NCBI RefSeq assembly: GCF_000239775.1
Contig: NZ_CAFI01000494.1
Span: forward strand, 46,304 to 110,303
Direction of reading: 5' to 3'
DNA from: Bradyrhizobium sp. ORS 375
Lineage (GTDB): Bacteria > Pseudomonadota > Alphaproteobacteria > Rhizobiales > Xanthobacteraceae
Length of the DNA stretch: 64,000 nt
Below, piece by piece: positions 35,924 to 44,398 of the stretch (position 1 is its first letter; every line of letters begins with the position of its first letter). Below the pieces are notes generated by a model that did no database searches, was not told the origin of the DNA, and saw only the letters and a program-made list of their open reading frames with translations. Made by a program: the position numbers and the translations under genes.

Positions 35924-36613
35924 ATGACGCGCTTCCTGATCATTGACGATCATCCGCTGTTTCGCGAAGCCCTCGGCAACGCCGTGCGGCTGGCGCTTCC
36001 GGATGCGCAGATCTTCGAGGCGCTGTCGATTGCCGATGCGCTCAACATCCTCGGATCCCAATCCGATATCGATCTGGCGCTGCTCGATCTGACGCTGCCC
36101 GACGCCGCCGGCTTTTCGGGATTCCTGCGGCTTCGCGCCGCGCATCCGCGGCTGCCGGTCGCGATCGTGTCGAGTGAAGAAGACCAGCACGTCGTGCGCG
36201 AGGCGCTTTCGCTCGGGGCTGCAGGCTATCTGCCGAAGTCGACCTCGAAGCGCGAGCTGACGGCCGCCATCGAACGGGTGCTCAGCGGCTCGGTGTCGGT
36301 GCCCAAGGACCTGCTTCCCGCGGCCGAGCGCGGCGGGAATGGCTCGTCACGCGCGCTGCAGGCCCGCCTGGCGCAGTTGACGCCGCAACAGCTTCGCGTC
36401 CTCGACCTGATCAGGCGCGGCTACCAGAACAGGGACATCGCCGGCGAGCTGCAGCTCGCAGAATCGACCGTGAAAGCGCACATCACCGAGATTCTGCGCA
36501 AGCTCCGCCTGTACAGCCGCAACAAGGCCGTCGTCGAAACCGGCAAGATCGATCTGCACCTTCCAACCGAGCACCAGAACCCGCGAAACGCGGCGCGCAG
36601 GAAGCACCAATAG
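35924..36613 (+). CDS. LuxR-type response regulator (first of a pair)
   Basis: A 229-residue regulator. The receiver domain has phospho-acceptor Asp 55 in LALLDLTLPD, acidic IIDDHPLF at the N-terminus, and Lys in GYLPKSTSK. A LuxR helix-turn-helix runs from about residue 145 (LTPQQLRVLDLIRRGYQNRD, then ESTVKAHITEILRKLRLYSR). It resembles the AgmR/ErbR regulators of ethanol oxidation in Pseudomonas by domain order and context. The short basic tail after the domain is unremarkable. It follows the cytochrome gene by 70 bases on the same strand and may be co-transcribed. Confidence 0.85.
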   Translation: MTRFLIIDDHPLFREALGNAVRLALPDAQIFEALSIADALNILGSQSDIDLALLDLTLPDAAGFSGFLRLRAAHPRLPVAIVSSEEDQHVVREALSLGAAGYLPKSTSKRELTAAIERVLSGSVSVPKDLLPAAERGGNGSSRALQARLAQLTPQQLRVLDLIRRGYQNRDIAGELQLAESTVKAHITEILRKLRLYSRNKAVVETGKIDLHLPTEHQNPRNAARRKHQ

Positions 36614-36817
36614 CCTTTGACGGATTGCTGCAACGCGATAGGCGGCTCCGCAGGACGCCGCAGCGTCAACGGCGTCCGTTGATTGATCGGGTGCAACGCG
36701 CTATCGCTATGGCTATGGCTCTGCCGTTCGCTCGAAGACGATGCGAAGATATCGCAGCGAATGTCAGTCCGCGACGCTGCAAGACTGGATCTCGATCCGG
36801 CGGGGGAGTGCAGGCAC

Positions 36818-37546
36818 GTGGCTCGATTGCTGATCATCGAGGACCATCCGCTGTTTCGCGAGGCGCTGGAGAATGCGATCCGCGTCGCGCTGCCCGACGC
36901 CGAGCTGCGCGAGGCGACGTCCATCGAAGCGGCCATCGGCCTGCTGTCGTCTCCACCGCGATTCGACCTGATCCTGCTCGACCTCTCGACGCCCGGCACC
37001 ACCGGCCTCTCCGGTGTCATTCGTATGCGCAAATCGGCACCGCGGACGCCGATCCTCGTCGTCTCGGCGCATCAGGACCCGCGGCTCGTCGCCCATGTCC
37101 TGGCGCTAGGGGTGGCCGGCTACGTCTCGAAGTCGGCATCCAAGGAGCAACTGGCTGACGCAATCAACAGCGTGCTGCGCGGCGACGTTCATGTTCCGGC
37201 CAGTACACGCGTCGCGCCTGCGCGCCGCACCAGGCTTCCGGCGCAGGATCTGCTGAAACGTCTGCACGACCTGACGCCGCAGCAGCTACGCGTGCTCGAC
37301 CAGATCCGATGCGGATTACAGAACAAGCAGATCGCCTATGAGCTCGGGATCAGCGAGACCACGGTGAAGGTCCATGTCTCGGACATCCTGCGAAAGCTCC
37401 AGGTCGCGAGCCGAACCCAGGCCATCATCGAGATGGAGAAGCTCGACTTCGTGAACCTGATCGGTGAGGCACGCGCGTCGGCAGAGGATGCCGCCTCGCT
37501 CACGTCAGCAGGAACGACAGGAGCGCGCGGAGCTCCGCCGGCCTGA
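36818..37546 (+). CDS. LuxR-type response regulator (second of a pair)
   Basis: A 242-residue paralogue of the preceding regulator, with the same receiver opening (LLIIEDHPLFREALENA) and Asp 55 in LILLDLSTPG. It carries the same helix-turn-helix (LTPQQLRVLDQIRCGLQNKQ). I chose the GTG start because GGGGGAG lies upstream and because it places the phospho-Asp at 55 in both paralogues; an ATG 19 codons earlier is the alternative. The C-terminal tail is longer. Its last 47 bases overlap the 3' end of the convergent histidine kinase gene. Confidence 0.8.
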   Translation: MARLLIIEDHPLFREALENAIRVALPDAELREATSIEAAIGLLSSPPRFDLILLDLSTPGTTGLSGVIRMRKSAPRTPILVVSAHQDPRLVAHVLALGVAGYVSKSASKEQLADAINSVLRGDVHVPASTRVAPARRTRLPAQDLLKRLHDLTPQQLRVLDQIRCGLQNKQIAYELGISETTVKVHVSDILRKLQVASRTQAIIEMEKLDFVNLIGEARASAEDAASLTSAGTTGARGAPPA

Positions 37547-38852
37547 CCGGCTTGGTCAGGATCTCGAGCCCGTACACGCTGGCCTCCTTCGCGGCGGCCT
37601 CCGAATAATCGGCGGTCACGATCATCGCCGGCACATCGCTGCCGATGAACTGCCGGATGCCGCGAATTGCTGCGATTCCGCTCTCGTCGGCATCCAGGTG
37701 CAGATCCGCAATGATCGTCTCGGGCACCGCGCCGAGCGCGCTCAGGCGTTGCAAGGCATCCTTCAACGAGACCGTCGCCACGACGTCGCAGCCCCACTTC
37801 TCCAGCAAGCTCACCATGGCCTCGGCGCCGGCCGGGTCGTTTTCGATCAGCAGGATCTTGGCGCCTTCGAACCCGCTATAGTCATCATAGATCTGATCCA
37901 CCGGCAGCGGCTCGGACGGAACCGCCGCCGGGTCCGCCCGGTCGAGCTCGAGCGTGAACGTGGAGCCATGGTCGATCCGCGACGCCAGACGGACCTGATG
38001 ATCCAGGGCATTGGCGAAACGCCGGACGATCGACAGGCCCAGCCCGAACCCGGCCTGATCCTCGGCGCTCGGCTGACCGCGCTGAAATTCGAGGAAGATC
38101 GCTTCCTGCTGCGGCTTGGGGATGCCCGGCCCGGTGTCGTACACCTCGATACGAACGCGCCCCCGGCCCGGCCCGCGCCGGCATCCCATCACCACCCCGC
38201 CGCGCCGCGTGTAACGCAAGGCGTTGGCGAGCAGGTTCTGCAGAATGCGCCGCAGCATCATCGCATCGGACACCACGGCGAGCGAGGTTGGACAGATGCG
38301 CAAAGACAGCCCGCGTTTGGCGGCGATCGGCGCGAACTCGCGTTCGAGCGGCTCGAACAGGGTCGACAGCAGGATGGGCCGCACATCCGGACGCAGGGCG
38401 CCGGCGTCCAGCTTGGCAATGTCGAGCAGCGACCGCAAAAGGTCTTCGAGCATGGCCAGCGAGCGGTCGACCTGCCCGAGCATGCTCGTTCCGCGATCGG
38501 ACTGGACCTCGTCCGCCAGGGTCGACAGCGTCAGCCGCGCCGCATTGAGGGGCTGCAGCAGATCGTGCGTCACGGAGATCAGGACCGAGGATTTCAGCGA
38601 GCTGGCCGCTTCGGCCTGCTGCTTGGCCCGGTACAGATCCTTGTTCGCCGTCTCGATCGAATGCAGCGCGTCGCGCAACTGCCGCGTCCGCTCGCGCACC
38701 TGCTGATCCAGCGCGATCGCGGTCTCGAACAGCGAGAACGCGTTGAACTGCTGGTCCATCGAGCGTTCGACACGGGACATCAGCGCGGCGTTGATCTTCC
38801 TGAGCTTGGCCGCCTCGCGCTGCAGCTCTTCCGCGGAGTTCGACCCGCTCAT
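37500..38852 (-). CDS. Soluble hybrid histidine kinase (HisKA-HATPase-REC)
   Basis: A 450-residue kinase without a membrane segment. An N-terminal coiled coil (residues 10-85) leads to the H-box ISVTHDLLQPLNAARL (His 96). An HATPase domain follows, with N-box LLANALRYT and G-boxes DTGPGIPKP and GFGLGLSIV. The C-terminal receiver has Asp 383 in IIADLHLD. The composition resembles NahK/ErcS'-type kinases that in Pseudomonas lie beside a FIST gene and control ethanol oxidation. It overlaps the FIST gene by ATGA, so FIST is probably its sensory partner. It likely transfers phosphate through a separate Hpt protein, or directly to the neighbouring regulators. Confidence 0.85.
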   Translation of the reverse strand: MSGSNSAEELQREAAKLRKINAALMSRVERSMDQQFNAFSLFETAIALDQQVRERTRQLRDALHSIETANKDLYRAKQQAEAASSLKSSVLISVTHDLLQPLNAARLTLSTLADEVQSDRGTSMLGQVDRSLAMLEDLLRSLLDIAKLDAGALRPDVRPILLSTLFEPLEREFAPIAAKRGLSLRICPTSLAVVSDAMMLRRILQNLLANALRYTRRGGVVMGCRRGPGRGRVRIEVYDTGPGIPKPQQEAIFLEFQRGQPSAEDQAGFGLGLSIVRRFANALDHQVRLASRIDHGSTFTLELDRADPAAVPSEPLPVDQIYDDYSGFEGAKILLIENDPAGAEAMVSLLEKWGCDVVATVSLKDALQRLSALGAVPETIIADLHLDADESGIAAIRGIRQFIGSDVPAMIVTADYSEAAAKEASVYGLEILTKPVRPAELRALLSFLLT

Positions 38853-40018
38853 TGCGGCGCCCCGGCGCGTTTGCCGATCGCGACTCCCGTCAGCGTCTGA
38901 TTGACGTGCATCGACCCGTACTGCTCACCATAGGTATGGAAACCGACGATGCGGTTGTCGCGATAGAGCTCGGACATCTCGCGTGCGAACTGGTGCTGCT
39001 CGGCGTCGAGACGCCGGAGGATGCATTCGAAGCCGATGAAGATCGAGACATCGCCCAGGTCATCGCGGACCTCGGCCAGCATCTCGCGCGCCGCCGCCAC
39101 CGAGTTGCGCGACCGCGCCGCCGTGAGCACCATGCCCTCGTCGATCGCGCAGAAGAAGCGCAGCGAGCCATCCGGGCTGACGCGCTGGATCGAGCGCGCG
39201 AAATACGAGCCGCCGACGCGCACCAGCACCGGGTGAGCCGCGAACAGGAACGGGTCGAGCTCGGAATCGGCGATGCCGACGGCGCGGCAATATTCCTCCG
39301 CCGCCGGCTCGGCGTTGAGCTGCTTGACGATGCGCTGCTCGAGATCGGCTTCCGTGACCACCATCTTGGTCGAGGTCGGCTCGAAATTGTCGCACTTGAA
39401 CAGCCGGAACGGCAGTGAGGTCCTGATCAGGATCAGCAACGCCGCATCGGTGTAGGCCTTGCCGTCATGGAACACCCAGGTGCGCTCGAAGCGCAGGCCA
39501 TCGCCGGCCGAGCCGCCCACCAGCGGAATGTTGTCGAGCGACGCATAGATCGCCGACATGATCGCCTCCTCGCGCTGGCACATGCCGTCGATCAGGACCA
39601 GGCCGAACACGCCGTCGTCGACGCCGCCGTTGCGCAGCAGCTCCTGCCGAAGCTCGTTGCCGAGGCGGCGCCCTTCATCGACGCGAAAGCCGGACAGGCC
39701 GAAGATCGGCTGCGTCTTCACGGTGAAATCATCGGCGGCAAAGGCCAGGGCAACCACGCTGTTATCCTCCCAGCCGTCGGGCGACAGCTCACCCGCCGTC
39801 GTGCAACCGTACACCGGGGTGTTGGGGAGGCGCGCCGTCATGGCGGCGATGAAGTCGTGGGGATCGTAGTGCGGCGACAGGAAGATCAGCACCATCGCCA
39901 AGCCGTCGGCCGGCAACTGGTCGCAAATCTCCGCCGCCGCGGCCGCGACCGTCGCGGCCTTCGACTTCGTGGCGATCACGCCGCACGGGCGCGTCGGCCG
40001 AGACTCGGCTTCTGCCAC
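38849..40018 (-). CDS. FIST domain sensor protein
   Basis: A 389-residue cytosolic protein with FIST-N (MVLIFLSPHYDPHDFIAAMT, TPVYGCTTAGELSPDGW, PLVGGSAGDGLRF) and FIST-C (SELDPFLFAAHPVLVR, FIGFECILRR, GFHTYGEQYGS) parts. FIST is a ligand-binding sensory domain; in Pseudomonas PA1975 is the neighbour of the NahK kinase. I chose a GTG start because GGGAGGT lies six bases before it; an ATG 14 codons upstream has no ribosome site. It is the first gene of a two-gene unit with the kinase, overlapping by four bases. Confidence 0.85.
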   Translation of the reverse strand: MAEAESRPTRPCGVIATKSKAATVAAAAAEICDQLPADGLAMVLIFLSPHYDPHDFIAAMTARLPNTPVYGCTTAGELSPDGWEDNSVVALAFAADDFTVKTQPIFGLSGFRVDEGRRLGNELRQELLRNGGVDDGVFGLVLIDGMCQREEAIMSAIYASLDNIPLVGGSAGDGLRFERTWVFHDGKAYTDAALLILIRTSLPFRLFKCDNFEPTSTKMVVTEADLEQRIVKQLNAEPAAEEYCRAVGIADSELDPFLFAAHPVLVRVGGSYFARSIQRVSPDGSLRFFCAIDEGMVLTAARSRNSVAAAREMLAEVRDDLGDVSIFIGFECILRRLDAEQHQFAREMSELYRDNRIVGFHTYGEQYGSMHVNQTLTGVAIGKRAGAPQ

Positions 40019-40217
40019 CAGGCACCTCCCAGGACGACATTCGCGCCCGCTTGATTTCATTCGTTTTTTTAGAAGAATAGGCGATTTGATCTGTAACGGC
40101 AACCGCATGACTTGATCCAGAACAAGGACGCCGGCCCGCCTCCGGCCTGATCATGCGGAGGTCGGCTGACGACGCGGCCGCGAACCTGGTCTCCGCGTCA
40201 AACCTTGGGGGAAAAGC

Positions 40218-40589
40218 ATGCTCCGACGCATCGTTCTCATCGTCGCCTTCGCGACCATCGCATCGGATGCCAGGGCGCTGGACGGCGATCCCGCCGCAGG
40301 CAAGAGCATCTTCCTGCGCATCTGCCAGAACTGCCACTCGCCCGAGATCGGCATCAACAAGGTCGGCCCGAGCCTCTGGAACGTCGTCGGCCGCCAGCCC
40401 GCGGCGGTGCCGGACTACGCCTATTCCGAAAGCATGAAAAACAACAAGGCGCCGTGGACCGCTGCGGCCCTGGACGCCTACATCGCCGATCCGCGCGGCG
40501 ACGTTCACGGCGTCAAGATGTACTTCAAGGGATTGGCCGACGCGAAGGAACGCGCCGACGTCGTTGCCTTCCTATCAACGCTGAAATAG
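40218..40589 (+). CDS. Periplasmic class I cytochrome c
   Basis: A 123-residue protein: signal peptide of about 20 residues (MLRRIVLIVAFATIASDARA), heme site CQNCH, and a C-terminal Met ligand candidate in VKMYFKG. It resembles short c550-type cytochromes (GPSLWNVVGRQP motif). The ATG has a GGGGGAA ribosome site. Given the context it may be an electron carrier between the PQQ dehydrogenase and the terminal oxidase, although it is separated from that operon by the regulators. Confidence 0.85.
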   Translation: MLRRIVLIVAFATIASDARALDGDPAAGKSIFLRICQNCHSPEIGINKVGPSLWNVVGRQPAAVPDYAYSESMKNNKAPWTAAALDAYIADPRGDVHGVKMYFKGLADAKERADVVAFLSTLK

Positions 40590-40957
40590 CGCGACGCGTG
40601 CTGCAGTCATCACGCCTTGGCGCTTCGGCCGAGGTTGGCGATGTCGCGCCTGTTTCCCAAACCTCACCCGCCGCGCGACTCACGCCGTGATGCCGGGCCC
40701 CCGAGCCACTGCCATCACGACGTTGTCGCCGTGCCGCCATGATGCGGCCACGCGCGCGCGTCGCGGCCATTACGGCGGTTTCGCATGGCGCTCTGCGCCG
40801 CGGGCATTGCCACGAAAGCTGCGCAGCCTGGGCTGCGGCGAATAGACAAGGCGGCTTTTGCAGGGCGCCACTCTCACGTTTTCCTGATTCATGCGTCAGA
40901 ACGCCGCGGATCGAATCCGCCTATGGTCCGCGCGTTCCAACCACGGAGGTTTTCCGC
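40590..40957. other. Intergenic region
   Basis: About 370 bases between the cytochrome gene and the small exported protein. Nothing recognisable apart from a GGAGG ribosome site at its right end. Confidence 0.4.
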
Positions 40958-41158
40958 ATGCGTAAACTGATCATCGCCACCGCCGCCCTCGCATTCGTCT
41001 CGTCGGCCGCTCTTGCCCAGTCGACCGAGAAGCCGATGACGACCACCGGCCAGGCGGCCAAGAGCGGCGATGCCATGGCTTCGGGCGACGACATGAAGAT
41101 GAGCAAGACGAAGAAGAAGTCGGCGAAGAAGCCGGCGGGCGACGGCATGTCGAAGTAG
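40958..41158 (+). CDS. Small exported Lys/Met-rich protein, 66 residues
   Basis: A 20-residue signal peptide (MRKLIIATAALAFVSSAALA) is followed by a low-complexity mature part of Thr, Ala, Asp, Met and Lys (SGDDMKMSKTKKKSAKKPAG). The mature peptide is basic, with Met spaced around Lys and Asp residues, which might suit metal binding. It belongs to a type seen in rhizobial proteomes as pentapeptide MXKDX-like or hypothetical exported proteins. A strong GGAGG precedes the ATG. It stands alone. Confidence 0.7.
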   Translation: MRKLIIATAALAFVSSAALAQSTEKPMTTTGQAAKSGDAMASGDDMKMSKTKKKSAKKPAGDGMSK

Positions 41159-41335
41159 GCTTGCAGCGCGGGCGTGCCTCCAGGGCACGCCCGGCGTCCG
41201 CCACTGCCTCGGGCCACATGGTCTCGTCACAGCAATGAGGCCGGGCCTTGTTCGGCATTTCGGGCCTCCTGGTTCGAGACGGCGCTGCACACAAGCGGCC
41301 ACTCACCACCTCCGGCGGTCCCGCAACGGAATTCC

Positions 41336-41851
41336 TTATCCCGCCGACAGCCCCATCTGCTGCAATCGTCCCGCGAACCAGGCCGACAGCGCCGGGTCGA
41401 TCCTTGCGCCGACATAGACCTCCGGCGTGATCACGCTACGGCGGTCGAGAATCACCAGCACGCCGATCCAATAGGCAAACCACAGATGCGGGTCGGTCAG
41501 CGCCATCAGCTTGTGGCGGTCGTGCGCGAGCGGCTGGTGGTTCGTGGCCTTGCGGACCTCGATGGCCAGCAGATTGTGGGGCACGGCGCGCTTGTGCACG
41601 ACGATGTCGGGATAGATCGACTTTGCCAGCTCGTCGTCGGTCGACACGATGGAGCCGCGCGGCAGCAGCATGGCGCGGTCGCCGAGCCGGTTGTAGTCGC
41701 AGTCGACGTCCCAGCCGAGGAAGTTGCGCTCTACATGCACGGACAGCCGGTGCGTCAGGGCGCGCTCACCGAGATCGCGGTCGAGGATGAAGCGCTCGCG
41801 CGCGTAGAACTCCTGCAGCGCAGATATCAGCCGGTTCAATTCGCTGTGCAT
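41336..41851 (-). CDS. Hypothetical protein with PD-(D/E)xK-like arrangement
   Basis: A 171-residue protein with no signal peptide. It has the string SIYPDIVVHKRA followed by LLAIEVRKATN, the order Pro-Asp then Glu-x-x-Lys seen in restriction-like nuclease folds. The spacing of the second part (E-V-R-K) is not exactly ExK. I do not recognise a named family. It starts MHSELNRLISALQEF and sits alone between a small exported protein and the TPP enzyme on the same strand as the latter. The function is not assigned. Confidence 0.5.
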   Translation of the reverse strand: MHSELNRLISALQEFYARERFILDRDLGERALTHRLSVHVERNFLGWDVDCDYNRLGDRAMLLPRGSIVSTDDELAKSIYPDIVVHKRAVPHNLLAIEVRKATNHQPLAHDRHKLMALTDPHLWFAYWIGVLVILDRRSVITPEVYVGARIDPALSAWFAGRLQQMGLSAG

Positions 41852-41986
41852 GCCGCCCAAACAGAACAAACGATGGAGACGTCACCATCAACACGCGTTC
41901 GTGCTGAGTCGCCAACCATCAAAATGCGGCAATCACGCTGCCATCGACCGGCGGCCGATTTGCGGCCGCCGGCTGAGGCAGAGGGC

Positions 41987-43534
41987 TTACATCTGCACTT
42001 CGATCAGGCGCGGGCCGTATTCGGCGTTGGCCTCGGCCAGTGCCGCATTGAACTCGTCCGCCGTGGTCACGGCGCGGCCGGGAACGCCCATGCCCTTGGC
42101 CATCGCGACGAAGTCGAGCGTCGGGCGGTCGATCTTCAGCATGTCCTGGGCGCGCTGGCCGGGCTGGCCGGCGCCGACGCCGTCGAACTCGCCGCGCAGG
42201 ATCTGGTAGATCCTGTTGGCGAACACGACGGTGACGACGTTGAGATTCTCGCGCGCCTGGGTCCACAGCGACTGGATCGTGTACATCGCGCTGCCGTCGC
42301 CGACGAGGCACATCACCTTGCGATCGGGACAGGCCACCGCCGCGCCGGTCGCCACGGGGGTCGAGAAGCCGATCGAGCCGCCCATGTTCTGGAGCCAGTC
42401 ATGCGGCTTGGCGGCGGCCGTCGGCGGGAAGAAGCCGCGGCCGGTGGTGATGGATTCGTCGACGACGATCGCGTTCTCCGGGATCGCATAGGCGATCGCC
42501 TGGGCGATGGTGGTGTGGTTGAGCGCGCCGGTCGGCTTGATCAGCTCGGCGAGCGCCTGCGGCTTCACGTCGGCGGCCTTGGCGCCGAGATGGCCGGCCA
42601 GCGCCTCGAGCGCGGCGGCCGAGTTCTCGCCCCAGGCGGTCATGCGGTGCACCTCGGTACCCTCGGCCTTCAGCATGCTCGGCTTGTTCGGATAGGCGAA
42701 GAAGGCCACGGGGTCGTTGGCCTCGACCAGCACGATGTGCTTGTAGTTCTTCAGGATCGGCAGCGCCTGCTCGATCACATAGGGAATGCGGTCGATCGAG
42801 AAGCGGCCGGCGCCGCGCGCCATGCGGGGGTGATAGGTCTGGCCCATCACGCGGCAGCCGGTCTTGCCGGCGATCTGCTGGGCGAAGGTCAGCGCCTGCT
42901 CAGTCAGCGCGCCCGCGGTCATCAGCACCAGCGTGTCCGGGCCGTGGGCATGCAGGATCTTGGCGGCCTTCTCGACCGCGTCGTCCGAATAGCTCGGGCG
43001 CTGCGCGTCGGTGGGAACCTGGGCGATGCCGTCGGCCTCGTTCCAGGCGGTGTCGGCGGGCAGGATCAGCGTGGCGATCTGCGGCGGCGCGCTCTTGGCG
43101 GCGGCGATCGCGGCGGCGCCGTCGGCAGCGACGGCCTTGGCGGAGGGCGAGGTCCGCACCCAGTCGGACATCGGCCGCGCCAGGCCCTCGATGTCCGAGG
43201 TCAGCGGCGCGTTGAAGCCGATGTGGTAGGTGGCGTGCTGCCCGACGATGTTGACGATGCCGGAGCGCGCCTTCTTGGCGTTGTGCAGGTTGGCGAGACC
43301 GTTGGCGAGGCCGGGGCCGAGATGCAGCAGGGTCGAAGCCGGCGTGCCCTTCATGCGGAAATAGCCGTCGGCGGCGCCGGTCACCACGCCCTCGAACAGG
43401 CCGAGCACGCAGCGCATGCCCTCGACCCGGTCGAGCGCGGCGACGAAATGCATCTCGGACGTGCCCGGATTGGTAAAGCAGACGTCAACGCCCCCCGCGA
43501 CCAGGGTCCGTACCAGGCTTTCCGCTCCGTTCAT
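41987..43534 (-). CDS. Thiamine-diphosphate enzyme, acetolactate synthase large-subunit type
   Basis: A 515-residue three-domain TPP enzyme. The N-terminal pyrimidine-binding part has CFTNPGTSEMHFVAALD with catalytic Glu in GLFEGVVTGAADGY. The C-terminal diphosphate site has CLVGDGSAMYTIQSLWTQAR and the Asn/Mg region (VVFANRIYQILRGE). The middle domain (VLVEANDPVAFFAYP) is FAD-binding or vestigial. Such proteins are annotated acetolactate synthase large subunit but often act as unrelated decarboxylases. No regulatory small subunit lies nearby, so branched-chain biosynthesis is not supported. GGGAGAA precedes the ATG. Confidence 0.85.
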   Translation of the reverse strand: MNGAESLVRTLVAGGVDVCFTNPGTSEMHFVAALDRVEGMRCVLGLFEGVVTGAADGYFRMKGTPASTLLHLGPGLANGLANLHNAKKARSGIVNIVGQHATYHIGFNAPLTSDIEGLARPMSDWVRTSPSAKAVAADGAAAIAAAKSAPPQIATLILPADTAWNEADGIAQVPTDAQRPSYSDDAVEKAAKILHAHGPDTLVLMTAGALTEQALTFAQQIAGKTGCRVMGQTYHPRMARGAGRFSIDRIPYVIEQALPILKNYKHIVLVEANDPVAFFAYPNKPSMLKAEGTEVHRMTAWGENSAAALEALAGHLGAKAADVKPQALAELIKPTGALNHTTIAQAIAYAIPENAIVVDESITTGRGFFPPTAAAKPHDWLQNMGGSIGFSTPVATGAAVACPDRKVMCLVGDGSAMYTIQSLWTQARENLNVVTVVFANRIYQILRGEFDGVGAGQPGQRAQDMLKIDRPTLDFVAMAKGMGVPGRAVTTADEFNAALAEANAEYGPRLIEVQM

Positions 43535-43812
43535 CCTATTCTCCCGTTGATTCCGCGCGCCATTTGCAATGCCGGGCAGATCAATCATTGTTCGCCTGCG
43601 GCGTCAAAGGGGCTGGCCGCATTGCTGCCATCGCCGCGCAGCCCATGCGTGGTCTTGGCTAACAGGATGTTGGTCCAGGCGCTGCGCGATTTTCCGTGGG
43701 ATTTTGGTCACGGAGCGCCGCCACATACCGGCCTCACGCCGCCGTGGGTTGCGGAATGCAACCGTTTATGGCCTGTCTGCGAACGGATTTTGATGTTTGC
43801 CAGGGGATGGAA

Positions 43813-44385
43813 ATGAAGCGGTCTATTGCTTTGGGAATTGCTGCAGTCGCGTCGGTGGCCAGCGTCGGCATGGCGCGGGCGGAGATGTTCGACACCAGGG
43901 ACATTTTCGGCGGCGGGCCGAACTTCTATCAAAGCGGCGTCAGCCCGATTCCGCGCCAGACCGTGATGTTCCAGAGCGAATATGCGCCGGGCACCATCGT
44001 GGTGAACACCGGAGAGCGCCGGCTCTATCTGGTGCTGCCGGGCGGCCAGGCGCTGCGCTACGGCATCGGCGTCGGCCGCGACGGGTTCCGCTGGAGCGGC
44101 GTGCACCGCATCACCGCCAAGAAGGAATGGCCGGCCTGGACGCCGCCCTCGCAGATGCTGCGCCGCCGCCCCGATCTGCCGCGCCACATGGCCGGCGGCA
44201 TCGAGAACCCGCTCGGCGCCCGCGCCATGTATCTCGGCTCCACGCTGTACCGCATCCATGGCTCCAACGAGCCGGAGACGATCGGTCAGGCGGTGTCGTC
44301 GGGCTGCTTCCGCATGACCAATGACGACGTCACCGACCTCTATGACCGCGTCTCGGTCGGCACCACGGTGATCGTGAAGAACTGA
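43813..44385 (+). CDS. L,D-transpeptidase (YkuD family)
   Basis: A 190-residue exported enzyme: signal peptide MKRSIALGIAAVASVASVGMARA, then a YkuD domain with the catalytic HGSNEPETIGQAVSSGCFRM (His...Ser-x-Gly-Cys-x-Arg). It makes 3-3 peptidoglycan cross-links or anchors lipoprotein. The ATG has AGGGG upstream; another ATG is two codons earlier. It is followed by the DUF2927 gene 13 bases after its stop, so the two may share a transcript. Confidence 0.9.
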   Translation: MKRSIALGIAAVASVASVGMARAEMFDTRDIFGGGPNFYQSGVSPIPRQTVMFQSEYAPGTIVVNTGERRLYLVLPGGQALRYGIGVGRDGFRWSGVHRITAKKEWPAWTPPSQMLRRRPDLPRHMAGGIENPLGARAMYLGSTLYRIHGSNEPETIGQAVSSGCFRMTNDDVTDLYDRVSVGTTVIVKN

Positions 44386-44398
44386 ACCGCGCGGGATC

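Noticed and set aside
41174-43816. 880-codon plus-strand frame
   Set aside because: It is antisense to the TPP enzyme gene, has no motif or ribosome site and shows the His/Arg/Gly-rich composition of shadow frames in GC-rich DNA.
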